From Thioclava sp. SK-1 (GTDB taxonomy: Bacteria; Pseudomonadota; Alphaproteobacteria; Rhodobacterales; Rhodobacteraceae), in the NCBI RefSeq assembly GCF_001705665.1, contig NZ_MDHA01000101.1, positions 1 to 57,766 on the forward strand: a stretch of 57,766 nt of DNA, read 5' to 3'. Positions 16,324 through 24,703 of this stretch are shown in pieces. Position 1 is the stretch's first letter; every line of letters starts with the position of its first letter. The notes under the pieces were generated by a model, which was not told where the DNA came from, searched no databases, and was given only the letters and a program-made list of their open reading frames with translations. The translations under genes and the position numbers were made by a program.

Positions 16324-17340
16324 ATGAAAGCGACCATGCTCTATGGCGCAGGCGATGTCCGGTTCGAAGACGTGGCCGAACCGACCATCCAGAAACCGAC
16401 CGATGCCATCATCCGCCTTGCAGCCAGTTGCGTCTGCGGCTCCGACCTCTGGCCCTATCGCGGCGCGCAGCCGGTCGATGGCCCGCAAGCCATGGGCCAC
16501 GAATACTGTGGCGTAGTCGGGGCCGTTGGCGATGCTGTCACCAGCGTGAGGCCCGGCCAATTCGTCGTCGGCTCCTTCGTGCTGTCCGACAACAGCTGCC
16601 CACATTGCAAATACGGCTTCCAGTCCTCCTGCGAGCAGCGCGAGTTCATGACCGGAGCGCAGGCGCCGCTGGCCCGTGTGCCGCTGGCCGACGGCACGCT
16701 GGTCGCGCTGGATCAGCACCCGGACGAAGACCTGATCCCCTCGCTTCTGGCGGTCTCGGACGTCTATGGCACCGGCTACTTCGCCTGTGACGCGGCGGGC
16801 GTGAAGCCCGGTATGACCGTGGCCGTGGTGGGGGACGGCGCCGTGGGCCTGATGGCCGTCCTTTCGGCCAAGCAGATGGGCGCGGATCGGATCATCGCCA
16901 TGTCGCGCCACAAGTCGCGTCAGGATCTGGCGCTGGAATTCGGCGCGACTGACATCGTCGCCGAGCGCGGCGAAGATGGCATCGCTAAGATCCGTGAGCT
17001 GACCGGCGGCGTCGGTGCGGATGCGGTGATGGAATGCGTCGGCATGGAAGAGTCGATGAAACAGGCGATCTACGGCGCCCGTCCCGGCGGCTCGATCGGC
17101 TACGTCGGCGTGCCGCATGGCGTGACCTTCGACGGTCAGGAGCTGTTCTTTGCACAGCGCCAGATGCTTGGCGGGCCCGCCCCGGTGCGGCGTTTCCTGC
17201 CGGACCTGATCGACAGCGTGCTCAAGCGCGAGATCAATCCGGGCAAGGTTTTCGACCTCGAAATCCCGCTCGCCGACGTGGCCGAGGGCTACAAGGCGAT
17301 GGACGAACGCCGGGCGATCAAGACCCTGCTACGGGTCTGA
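16324..17340 (+). CDS. Zinc-dependent medium-chain alcohol dehydrogenase
   Basis: 338 residues. The catalytic domain has the zinc ligand Cys in SCVCGSDLWPYRG (about 37-40) and His-Glu in MGHEYCGVVGAVG (about 60). A small Cys-rich loop CPHCKYGFQSSC (about 97-108) may bind a structural zinc, with three rather than four Cys. The Rossmann domain shows VAVVGDGAVGLMAV (about 172-185). Such enzymes oxidise alcohols or reduce aldehydes with NAD(P)H. AAGGAG stands 9 bases before the ATG. It is a single gene ended by a strong terminator and faces an MFS operon on the other strand. The substrate is unknown; its neighbours suggest aldehydes. Confidence 0.9.
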   Translation: MKATMLYGAGDVRFEDVAEPTIQKPTDAIIRLAASCVCGSDLWPYRGAQPVDGPQAMGHEYCGVVGAVGDAVTSVRPGQFVVGSFVLSDNSCPHCKYGFQSSCEQREFMTGAQAPLARVPLADGTLVALDQHPDEDLIPSLLAVSDVYGTGYFACDAAGVKPGMTVAVVGDGAVGLMAVLSAKQMGADRIIAMSRHKSRQDLALEFGATDIVAERGEDGIAKIRELTGGVGADAVMECVGMEESMKQAIYGARPGGSIGYVGVPHGVTFDGQELFFAQRQMLGGPAPVRRFLPDLIDSVLKREINPGKVFDLEIPLADVAEGYKAMDERRAIKTLLRV

Positions 17341-17368
17341 TCCCCGCGTGCTTGGACTGCGTAAGCGA

Positions 17369-17400
17369 AGGCCGACCCGGTTCTCCGGGTCGGCCTTTTT
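17369..17400 (+). terminator. Rho-independent terminator after alcohol dehydrogenase
   Basis: Perfect 12-bp stem AGGCCGACCCGG / CCGGGTCGGCCT with loop TTCT, followed by a T-run to 17400. Confidence 0.9.
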
Positions 17401-17716
17401 CGCATCCTGCCTGTCGTGTGACGAGCAAAGGGCGCGACCCGGAGGCCGCGCCCTTCCATGGTTTCCGTGTGTGGGGCGGACAATCAGTCCTCCGACTGGT
17501 TGTAAATGCACGTATTCAGCGTCATCCGGCACAAGTGCGGTCGCTACCGGCAGAGGCGTCTGTGCCAAGGAGCGCTGGCCAGTGCCCGGGGCTCATGGCA
17601 AGGTTGGCGAAACTCAAACAAAGCCAATGGCAAAGGACATGGCTCTCTTCCTTCGCGGCCTGGTAGCGCGCGGGCAGGGGCGCGTGGGATGGCTGATCAG
17701 GCAGGCCTGAGCAAAG

Positions 17717-17750
17717 CATACGGGCAACTATGAATACGTCGCCCGTATGC
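17717..17750 (-). terminator. Terminator-like hairpin after the DHA2 transporter
   Basis: Perfect arms GCATACGGGC (17717-17726) and GCCCGTATGC (17741-17750), 7 bases past the MFS stop on the minus strand, then TTTGCTC. The rest of the gap from 17401 contains a second hairpin (GGGCGCG/CGCGCCC near 17430-17455) and no gene. Confidence 0.6.
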
Positions 17751-17756
17751 AAGGCC

Positions 17757-19172
17757 TTATGAACCCGCGGTATTGAACCGGGCCTGGGCGCGCGCCGGGC
17801 GAGGGATCAGGGCCCGAGCGATCACCAGAGACAGCAGCAGCAGGATCGCTCCGGTGGTCATCGCGGCGTGGTAGCTGGCGGCAAAATCCGCAGGTCCGCC
17901 GAAGAGCGCGGCCATGGCGACAAGGAAGGCGAGGCCAAAGGACATGCCCATCTGGTGCGCCACGTTCACAAGCCCCGAGGCCGCGCCTGCGTCTTCCTTG
18001 CGGGTGCCCGCGATGCCCGAGGCCGTGAGCGGCCCGAAGCAGAAGCCCTGACCGGCGCCGATCAGCGCCATGGGCAGCGCGATGGAGGTGACATAACCCG
18101 CCCCCGCATCAGCCTGCGCCAGCCAGATCATCCCCACCGCGGTGACCGCGAGGCCCGCGAGCATCAGCGTCCGGTTGCCCAGTGTCTCGGTCAGGCGCGG
18201 CACCGTCATGGCGACGGCGAAGTTGACCAACGTCATCGGGAGAAAGCCGAGGCCTGCCTGCAACGGGCTGAAGCCGTCAACGCCTTGAAGGAACTGTGTC
18301 GTGAAGAAGAAGAACCCGACCATGGCGGCAAGATAGAGGAACCGTGCCCCGTAGGCGCCGACCCGCTCTCGGCTGGCGAAGAGACGCAGTGGCATGATCG
18401 GCTGGGCGGCGCGGGCTTCGTGCAAGACGAAGGCCACGATGATCAGCGCGCCCGCACCGATCGCCGAGAGCGCGGCGGTGTCGCTCCAGCCGCGCTCAGC
18501 GGTCGAGACGACGCCCCAGATCAGCGCCCCGAAGCCGAGGGTCGAGCCGATGGCACCGGCAAGGTCGAACTTGCCCGGTGTCGGCACCGTCTCCTCTACG
18601 AAACGTGCGCCGAGGAAGATCATCGCCAGCCCGATGGGCAGGTTGATGAAGAAGCCCACGCGCCAGCTGAGCGTATCGGCCAGCACGCCGCCGAGGACGA
18701 GGCCGAAGGCCGCGCCGATCCCGGCGGTGGAGCCGTACCAGGCGGTTGCGCGGGTTCGCTCGCGCCCCTCCGCGAAGGAGAAGGAGAGCAGCGCCAGCGT
18801 CGAAGGTGCGAGGATCGCGGCGCCGAAGCCCTGGATGCCACGGGCGATGATCAGTATCTCGGCGCTCTGCGCCACGCCGATGGCGAGGGAGGCCAGGGTG
18901 AAGATCACCAGCCCGGCCTGAAAGGTCTTTCGTCGCCCGAGGATGTCGCCAGCCCGCGCCCCTAGAAGGAGGAAGCCGCCGAAGGTCAGCGTGTAGATGG
19001 ATTGCACCCAGCTCAGCTCGGCCGTGGTGAAGGAGAGCTCCTCGCGGATCTTCGGCAGGCCGGTGATGACGATGGAGACGTCGAGGATAATCATCAGATA
19101 GCTAATGAGGATGATGGCGAGGATCGCGCCGGGGTGGCGCGCGGCGGTCTCGCCCGGTTCGTGAAGTGTCAT
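17757..19172 (-). CDS. MFS drug/proton antiporter, DHA2 family (14 TM)
   Basis: 471 residues. Family motifs are LDVSIVITGLPKIREEL in TM1, motif A as GARAGDILGRRKTF in the first cytoplasmic loop, and GIQGFGAAILAPSTLALLS in TM4. Hydrophobic stretches fit 14 segments. DHA2 proteins export toxic small molecules using the proton gradient. It lies 24 bases after a small NAD(P)-binding reductase gene on the same strand, so the two probably form an operon: one reduces, the other exports. The paralogue at 40510 is clearly different in sequence. Confidence 0.9.
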   Translation of the reverse strand: MTLHEPGETAARHPGAILAIILISYLMIILDVSIVITGLPKIREELSFTTAELSWVQSIYTLTFGGFLLLGARAGDILGRRKTFQAGLVIFTLASLAIGVAQSAEILIIARGIQGFGAAILAPSTLALLSFSFAEGRERTRATAWYGSTAGIGAAFGLVLGGVLADTLSWRVGFFINLPIGLAMIFLGARFVEETVPTPGKFDLAGAIGSTLGFGALIWGVVSTAERGWSDTAALSAIGAGALIIVAFVLHEARAAQPIMPLRLFASRERVGAYGARFLYLAAMVGFFFFTTQFLQGVDGFSPLQAGLGFLPMTLVNFAVAMTVPRLTETLGNRTLMLAGLAVTAVGMIWLAQADAGAGYVTSIALPMALIGAGQGFCFGPLTASGIAGTRKEDAGAASGLVNVAHQMGMSFGLAFLVAMAALFGGPADFAASYHAAMTTGAILLLLSLVIARALIPRPARAQARFNTAGS

Positions 19173-19196
19173 GGGGAGGGTCCTTGAAAAAGGGTG

Positions 19197-19850
19197 TCAG
19201 GCCGTCTGGGTCAGGCCCATGAGGGAGCGGAGCCTGTCTGCATCGGTATTGGCGCGAAAACCGGGGGCGCCGCGCTGGAAGAGGCACGCGGTCTCGAGCC
19301 CGCCGGTCACAACCGGGTCGCACCCCGTGTCACGCACCAGGCGGGCGGCGAGGGCCACCGCCTCGGCGTCGTCGCCTGCCAGTGGCACGCCAAGGGTGGC
19401 GCTTTCGCCATAGCCATGGGTGTCTTCAATGCAGGTCGCATCCACCGCGCAGAAGCAGCGCACCAGCCGCGCCGCCGGGAAGTAGCCCTGGCTGAGCGCG
19501 CCGACGCCGATGCGCGCCCCCTCAATGCCAAGCCTGGAGCTGCCCGAGGGGTTGGTGGCGTCGATCACGACCTTGCCCGCGAAGTGCCCGGCAAACCGCG
19601 CACCATAGTCCGGCATCGCGTCATAGGGCGTTGCCATCACGATCACCTCGCAGGCGGCGGCTTCGTCTACCGAGCCCGCCCGGGCGGTTGCCAGCCCTGC
19701 CACGTCGCGCTTCAACCTCTCGGGGTGGCGGGTCGACAGCACGACCTCGTATCCGGCCCGGGCAAGTGCCCGCCCAACCGTACCGCCCAGCCAACCGGCG
19801 CCGATTACGCCGATGGACGGACGGGGCTCTGTCCGTTGTCCGTCAGTCAT
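19197..19850 (-). CDS. NADPH-F420 reductase-like NAD(P)-binding protein
   Basis: 217 residues. The Rossmann fold opens with IGVIGAGWLGGTVGRALARAG (about 13-33), followed by VVLSTRHPERL, where the Arg suits NADP phosphate. The middle VIVMATPYDAMPDYG and KVVIDATNPSG are typical of the family named after NADPH:F420 oxidoreductase. In proteobacteria, which usually lack F420, such proteins are taken to reduce other substrates. First gene of a likely two-gene operon with the DHA2 exporter. The 230 bases upstream to the P460 operon hold nothing recognised. Confidence 0.75.
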   Translation of the reverse strand: MTDGQRTEPRPSIGVIGAGWLGGTVGRALARAGYEVVLSTRHPERLKRDVAGLATARAGSVDEAAACEVIVMATPYDAMPDYGARFAGHFAGKVVIDATNPSGSSRLGIEGARIGVGALSQGYFPAARLVRCFCAVDATCIEDTHGYGESATLGVPLAGDDAEAVALAARLVRDTGCDPVVTGGLETACLFQRGAPGFRANTDADRLRSLMGLTQTA

Positions 19851-20080
19851 CTTGGAATGTCCTGTGATGAGGCGCCTCTCCTTCGTGGGGGCGCTGTCTG
19901 ACAGCTAAGATGGCAGGTTTCAGAAATATGATTAGACGCTGAATGCCGCATGGGTTTATGCGAATGCGGCATGTATGGCGCGGTGCCCGCAAGGGCACGC
20001 CGTCAGCGGTACCAATCTACATCAGCCCAAACACAGTCGCCGACCTGCCCGAGAGTTCTGGAGACGGGATTGCCCCTGTC

Positions 20081-20761
20081 TTACGTGGACCGGGCCTGTC
20101 GCCTGATGGCGCTTGCAAGCGCCAGCCCGATGCCCGAGAAGAGGCCGATCACAGCGCCCCAATGCAGGAAGAAGGGCCAGGCCGCTGCGTTGAAGTCCCA
20201 CATGGCAAGGCTGTAGCGAAAGCCGAGCCGGGGCCAGAGCCCCAAAAGCCCGCCACTGGCCAGCCCCTGCAACGCGACAAGGGCAAGCAGCACGCAGAGC
20301 CCCAGCCGCAGCGCCCACGGTGTTGCGGGCATGCCGACCTGTCGCAGCAATCGCCCAATCCGCCCGGCGTTCAGCCCGAGGTGCAGCGCGGCCAGCGGGA
20401 TAAGCCAGTAGGCCGCGAACCAATGCACCTCGCGCAGGGTGAAGAGGGCAGGGCGGGGCAGGGCGGCCAGAAGGGATTGCGAGATGGCAAGACTTGTCCC
20501 CAGAAGGACCAGCACGTCGAGCGCAACGAGGAGGGTCAGGGCCGTGGTCACCGCCCGCTCGGCCGTCCAGCGGCCGGCACGCAGCTGACGCCACCAAAAG
20601 CGGTTGTTAATCACATGTCGCGACAGCGCCAGCAGCATCACGCTGTCCGCGATCTCATGGGCAAGGTTGCTCAGCCACCAGTAGGCAAAGCAGAAGATCA
20701 GTAGCGCCAGGGTCAGCAGGGCCAGCCCCAGCCGCGCGCCGGGTCGCATCCAGCGGCTCAT
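20081..20761 (-). CDS. DUF4405 cytochrome b-like membrane protein (copy 1)
   Basis: 226 residues from the ATG at 20761, which overlaps the P460 stop codon as ATGA. At least four hydrophobic segments are seen. Membrane-embedded histidines suited to haem b binding are at [37 protein letters not shown] and FFLHWGAV. DUF4405 proteins resemble cytochrome b561/NapC-side membrane cytochromes that pass electrons between quinones and periplasmic haem proteins. The partner is plainly the cytochrome P460 gene. A second copy of the pair is found at 48950-50112 in the opposite orientation. Confidence 0.8.
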   Translation of the reverse strand: MSRWMRPGARLGLALLTLALLIFCFAYWWLSNLAHEIADSVMLLALSRHVINNRFWWRQLRAGRWTAERAVTTALTLLVALDVLVLLGTSLAISQSLLAALPRPALFTLREVHWFAAYWLIPLAALHLGLNAGRIGRLLRQVGMPATPWALRLGLCVLLALVALQGLASGGLLGLWPRLGFRYSLAMWDFNAAAWPFFLHWGAVIGLFSGIGLALASAIRRQARST

Positions 20762-21213
20762 TCGAAGCGGCGCGCGTCGTTGTAGGTGAACATGAAGTTC
20801 CGATCCTCGCGCGACATGTGGCAGGAGCGGCACCGGCCGGTGTTCTCGTCCATGTTGACCGTGCCATCGGGCCAGTACCACTGGAATTGCCAGTCATCGG
20901 CGCGGCTGGACTCGTCGTAGTCGGCGCCCCAGTTTTCGCCCTTTTCCATGACGAAAAGGCGATAGACCTCGCCCTCGCGCCAGTCCTGCAGGATCACCTG
21001 GGTGCCGTCGGGCACCTCGGCGCCCTCGCGGATGGCAGAGAGTGCCTCTGGCGAGGTGTACATGTACTCGGTGACATTGCCGCGGGTCACGGTCGTGTAG
21101 TGTTCCAATTCCGCGATCATCTCGTCGGTCGGAAAGCGGACGCGGTTCGGTTCGGCCAGAACGGCGGTGGCGGCGGCGAAGGTGGTCGGCAGCAGGGCCC
21201 GAGAGAGCGTCAT
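20758..21213 (-). CDS. Cytochrome P460 family protein (copy 1)
   Basis: 151 residues with a short signal peptide (MTLSRALLPTTFAAATAVLA). The haem c motif CRSCH is near the C-terminus, followed by MSREDRNFMFTYNDARRFE, typical for P460 proteins where the haem motif is C-terminal. Known P460 enzymes oxidise hydroxylamine or bind NO and use a Lys-haem cross-link; the cross-linking Lys cannot be placed by eye. Related family members have no assigned substrate. It is coupled by ATGA overlap to the DUF4405 membrane protein, which probably takes or delivers its electrons in the periplasm. Confidence 0.82.
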   Translation of the reverse strand: MTLSRALLPTTFAAATAVLAEPNRVRFPTDEMIAELEHYTTVTRGNVTEYMYTSPEALSAIREGAEVPDGTQVILQDWREGEVYRLFVMEKGENWGADYDESSRADDWQFQWYWPDGTVNMDENTGRCRSCHMSREDRNFMFTYNDARRFE

Positions 21214-21452
21214 GGAGTATCCCTAATTGGCTACGGTTCTGCTGAAGCTAAGCGCTCCACTGCCATCGATAAGATTGCTGGGACCGATAGAGATTATCGG
21301 CGACGGGGCATAATCGGCACTTGGTTCATGACCACTGAGCGGTGCCCATCTGATTATCCATGAATCCTCAGCATCAAAGCAATACCGATCCAGCGACTAA
21401 TCATATCACCGAGGCGGCGTATATCAGCATCAACGCAACCAAGGAGACGGTC

Positions 21453-21848
21453 ATGAAGATCCTTAGAAATGCAGAACAGCCCTCGGGTGTCGGCCCGGCC
21501 AAGACCTTCACCGGCGATGTGCGCGTCGACCAGTACTTCGAGGCAGAGGCCCCCGGTCGCACCGGCTCGGCCATCGTGACCTTCTCTGCAAGGGCGCGGA
21601 CCGCTTGGCACAGCCATCCGGCGGGGCAGCTGCTCTATATCCTCAGCGGCCGCGGTTGGGTGCAGAAGGCAGGCGAACCCAAGCAGGAAGTGCTGGCTGG
21701 GGACACCGTCTGGTTCGGCCCGAATGAACGGCACTGGCACGGCGCCAGCGACACCAAGGCGATGAGCCACGTCGCGATTGCAGAGAGCCTCGACGGACGC
21801 TCGACGGACTGGGCCGAGCATGTCTCGGACGAGGACTACCTCGGCTGA
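21453..21848 (+). CDS. Single-domain cupin protein
   Basis: 131 residues from the ATG at 21453, chosen because AAGGAG precedes it; the frame is open back to 21360. Cupin motif 1 is seen as ARTAWHSHPAGQLLYILSGRG and motif 2 as LAGDTVWFGPNERHWHGAS, with the metal-binding His residues. Small cupins of this type (quercetinase-like, carboxymuconate-associated) commonly accompany CMD, SDR and aldo/keto reductase genes. Probably in an operon with the SDR 36 bases downstream. The 240-bp gap upstream is a divergent promoter region shared with the P460 pair. Confidence 0.88.
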   Translation: MKILRNAEQPSGVGPAKTFTGDVRVDQYFEAEAPGRTGSAIVTFSARARTAWHSHPAGQLLYILSGRGWVQKAGEPKQEVLAGDTVWFGPNERHWHGASDTKAMSHVAIAESLDGRSTDWAEHVSDEDYLG

Positions 21849-21884
21849 CAGTCGGACCGACATGGAATGAACAAGGACAAGACA

Positions 21885-22625
21885 ATGGAAGATCTGAACA
21901 ACAAAGTCGTCGTCATCACCGGCGCGAGCTCGGGCCTCGGCGCGGAAACCGCGCGCCAACTGGTCGCTCAGGGTGCCAAAGTCGCGCTCGGCGCGCGGCG
22001 GATGGACCGGTTGAAGGAACTGGTGACCGAACTGGGCCCGGACAACGCTTCCGCCTTTGCGGTCGACGTGACCAAGCAGGGCGAAGTCGAGGCCTTTGTC
22101 GCCGACGCCAAGACCAAGTGGGGCAAGATTGATGCCATGCTGCACAACGCGGGTGTCATGCCGCTGGCTCCGCTGGCGATGAAGCGCGTTGACGAGTGGG
22201 ACCAGTGCATCGACGTGAACCTGAAGGGGGTGCTCTACGGGATCGGGGCGGTGCTGCCGATCATGCAGGAGCAGGGCTTTGGCCAGAACCTCTTCGTCTC
22301 TTCGGTTGCGGGCCATGTGATCAATCCGGCCGGTGCCGTCTATTGCGCGACCAAGTTCGGCGTGCGCGCTATTGCCGAGGCCCTGCGGCAGGAGGTCAAG
22401 CAATACGGCCCCCTGCGCACCACGATCCTGTCGCCAGGTGCCGTGGACACGGAACTGCCCGGTTCGGTCAAGGCCGAGGGCGTGCATGAAGCCATCGCGG
22501 GGTTCTACGAAGATCAGGCGATCCCAGCCTCCAGCTTTGGCCGCGCTGTGCTCTTTGCGCTGAGCCAGCCTGCTGACGTGGACATCAACGAGATCCTGTT
22601 CCGCCCGACAAAGCAGGACATGTAA
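21885..22625 (+). CDS. Short-chain dehydrogenase/reductase (SDR paralogue 1)
   Basis: 246 residues from the ATG at 21885, preceded by AAGGAC; an in-frame ATG at 21867 is possible. Cofactor motif TGASSGLG (about 12-19), the acidic/basic switch GARRMDRL that suits NADPH, HNAG where NNAG is usual, SSVAGH with the catalytic Ser, and YCATK with catalytic Tyr and Lys. The C-terminus [13 protein letters not shown] is shared with paralogues 2 (31018) and 3 (44154). Classical SDRs reduce ketones, aldehydes or quinones. It follows the cupin gene and is ended by a terminator. Confidence 0.9.
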   Translation: MEDLNNKVVVITGASSGLGAETARQLVAQGAKVALGARRMDRLKELVTELGPDNASAFAVDVTKQGEVEAFVADAKTKWGKIDAMLHNAGVMPLAPLAMKRVDEWDQCIDVNLKGVLYGIGAVLPIMQEQGFGQNLFVSSVAGHVINPAGAVYCATKFGVRAIAEALRQEVKQYGPLRTTILSPGAVDTELPGSVKAEGVHEAIAGFYEDQAIPASSFGRAVLFALSQPADVDINEILFRPTKQDM

Positions 22626-22640
22626 GATAACAGTTCAGAA

Positions 22641-22665
22641 GGGGGCGTCCTCGGGGCGCCCCTTT
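22641..22665 (+). terminator. Terminator between convergent SDR and flavodoxin genes
   Basis: GC-rich stem GGGGCG / CGCCCC followed by TTTCT, 19 bases past the SDR stop codon. Confidence 0.65.
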
Positions 22666-22678
22666 CTCCGTTCTGCCG

Positions 22679-23251
22679 TCAGCCGCCCAACCAATCATCC
22701 ACGCGGTTCACCACCCGGCGCTCCTGTTCGCCTTCCATGACAAAGGGAGCGGTAACCTCCACCTCTGGAGCAGCAGCGCGCAGCAGCGCCATCGCCTCGC
22801 CCGGGCCATAGCCGCCGTGGCAGATCATGGGCACCAACCGCTTGCCGCCAAGGTCATGGGCGTCGAGGAAGCTGCGAACCGGCGGCGGCAGGCTGCCACC
22901 CCAGATCGGAAAGGCGAGGACAATCGTGTCATATCCTGCGATATCCGCCACTTCTCCGTCGAGTGGCGGGCGATAGCCGACCTCACGTTCGCGCGTCACT
23001 TGCTCGACCGTTTCGAAATAGTCGATCGGGTAGGGGTCCCGGGTGCGGATCTCGAAGAGGTCGCCGCCGGTCCGGCGGCGCACCAATTCCGCCGGAATGC
23101 GGCTGTTGTGGCTGCGGGTATAGAGTACGACCAGCACTCGGCCAGAAAGGTCCGGCGCGGCAGTGCTGTCTTGCGCCTTGGTGCGGCTCGCCAGCGGTAG
23201 CAGCGTGAGCGCCGCAAGCATGAGGCGGCGCGAGAAGGGTAAGGAAGGCAT
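22679..23251 (-). CDS. Exported flavodoxin-like protein
   Basis: 190 residues with a Tat-like leader FSRRLMLAALTLLPLASRTKA, then a flavodoxin fold: VLVVLYTRSHNSRIPAEL (first strand and phosphate loop region), YDTIVLAFPIWGGSLPPPVR (the segment that frames the FMN ring) and KRLVPMICHGGYGPGEA. Flavodoxin-fold proteins of this subgroup carry FMN and reduce quinones or act in redox stress. Export of a cofactor-loaded flavodoxin would need the Tat route, which the RR pair supports. GAAAGGAG precedes the ATG. Divergent from the LysR gene at 23395, its probable regulator. Confidence 0.82.
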   Translation of the reverse strand: MPSLPFSRRLMLAALTLLPLASRTKAQDSTAAPDLSGRVLVVLYTRSHNSRIPAELVRRRTGGDLFEIRTRDPYPIDYFETVEQVTREREVGYRPPLDGEVADIAGYDTIVLAFPIWGGSLPPPVRSFLDAHDLGGKRLVPMICHGGYGPGEAMALLRAAAPEVEVTAPFVMEGEQERRVVNRVDDWLGG

Positions 23252-23394
23252 GGTGGTCTCCTTTCGGTCGGTAGCGCGTCCATGGCGATCAGCACTGGGT
23301 GATCAGGCAGCCTCCATCTTGACCATCATGTAAGCGAACGATTTATTCAGAAAAGAAAGATCAGACTGGATACCTTTATGAAGGACATTCATCA

Positions 23395-24288
23395 TTGAAG
23401 CGGGACGAACTGGGTGACCTCATGGCCTTTCTGGCGGTCTGCGAAGAGCGGAGCTTTACCCGCGCCGCGGCCCGGCTGGGCACGTCTCAGAGCTCGCTCA
23501 GCCACACGGTGAAGCGGCTGGAGGAGCGGCTCGACCTGCGCCTGCTGACGCGGACCACGCGCAATGTCTCGCCCACACTGGCAGGGGAGCAGTTGGCCGC
23601 GACCCTGCGCCCGGCCTTCGACGATATTGAGGCGCGGCTCTCCAGCCTGAACGAGATGCGTGCCAAGCCCGCAGGCCTCGTCCGGCTCACCACCTCGCGC
23701 CATGCCGCGACCGAGATCTTGTGGCCCCGGCTGAACCCGGTGCTGGCCGAACATCCGGACGTAGAGCTGGAGATCAACGTCGAACAGCGCATGGTGGATA
23801 TCGTCGAGGAACGCTTTGACGCAGGTGTCCGGCTGGGCGAGAGCGTCGAGAAGGACATGATCGCGGTGCGGATCGGCCCCGACCTGCGGATGCTGACAGT
23901 GGGTGCGCCGGAGTACTTCGCCGCTCATGGCCGCCCCGAGACGCCCCACGACCTGACCGAGCACAATTGTATCAACCTGCGCCTGCCCACGCTCGGCGGG
24001 CTCTACGCGTGGGAATACGAGAGGGATGGCAAACCCCTGAACGTACGGGTCGAGGGCCAGCTGACCAGCAATGACGTGGATGTGATCGTGCAGGCCTGCC
24101 TCGACGGGCGGGGGCTGTGCTGCCTGCCAGATTACCATTTGAACGGCTACTTGCAGGACGGACGGCTGGAAGCCGTTCTCAAGGATTTCTCGCCGCCTTT
24201 CCCAGGCTACCACATGTACTACCCGTCGCGGCGGCAGGCCTCGCCCGCCTTCCAGCTCATCCTTCGCGCACTGAGGTATCGCGACTGA
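23395..24288 (+). CDS. LysR-type transcriptional regulator (next to flavodoxin)
   Basis: 297 residues starting at TTG; GAAGGAC lies just upstream and the family's usual opening M-K-R-D-E-L-G-D-L begins here. N-terminal winged helix (about 5-65) with FTRAAARLGTSQSSLSHTVKRL, followed by the CrgA-like effector domain. Divergently placed to the flavodoxin gene across 143 bases, the usual arrangement for regulator and target. Its 3' end overlaps the end of the opposing truncated RibD-like gene by 32 bases. Confidence 0.92.
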   Translation: MKRDELGDLMAFLAVCEERSFTRAAARLGTSQSSLSHTVKRLEERLDLRLLTRTTRNVSPTLAGEQLAATLRPAFDDIEARLSSLNEMRAKPAGLVRLTTSRHAATEILWPRLNPVLAEHPDVELEINVEQRMVDIVEERFDAGVRLGESVEKDMIAVRIGPDLRMLTVGAPEYFAAHGRPETPHDLTEHNCINLRLPTLGGLYAWEYERDGKPLNVRVEGQLTSNDVDVIVQACLDGRGLCCLPDYHLNGYLQDGRLEAVLKDFSPPFPGYHMYYPSRRQASPAFQLILRALRYRD

Positions 24289-24703
24289 CCTCGTAGCGCA
24301 GGTGCACCGCCTGATGCTCCGGCACCTCCGGGCCCAGCACCATGACAAGATGCTCTCCGTCCAGGACACCGCTTTCCCAGTGCGGCTTGCCCGAGGGGTC
24401 GAGCACAACCGCCAGCGGCAGGTCGCGGTTGACGCCGAGGTGCAGGCGGCGGGCAGGGGCCGCGCCGCCGGGATCCTCCGCCATGCCCTTCGCATAGGGA
24501 TCCATCGTAACCCGCCCCACGATGTAGCCACGGGCGCCGACCCCCCGCATCAGCTCGTAGTAGAGGTCCGTCTGGTCGCTCCGCTCGACGCCTGCCGTGG
24601 CGCACCAGCTGGATACGTCGACCCGGGCGTCCAGTCCGGTATCCATGTGACAGATGACGCGGGGCCTCGCATTCAGGGGTCCAGAACCGGTGTCAGTGGC
24701 CAT
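24257..24703 (-). pseudogene. RibD/dihydrofolate reductase-like protein, truncated
   Basis: 148 residues. The start PRVICHMDTGLDARVDVSSW and VGRVTMDPYAKG match the N-terminal half of the dihydrofolate reductase family proteins related to the RibD C-terminal domain. Full-length relatives have about 230 residues and continue with an EGGGxxN-type cofactor segment; here the frame ends first, inside the convergent LysR gene. Probably a shortened, non-functional gene. The start overlaps the end of the CMD gene by 11 bases, so it was the distal gene of that operon. Confidence 0.65.

Noticed and set aside
16204-17118. 304-residue minus-strand frame, His/Arg-rich
   Set aside because: Shadow of the alcohol dehydrogenase, rich in His, Gly and Arg as expected from antisense of GC-rich coding sequence.
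17868-18965. 365-residue plus-strand frame
   Set aside because: Antisense of the DHA2 transporter gene.
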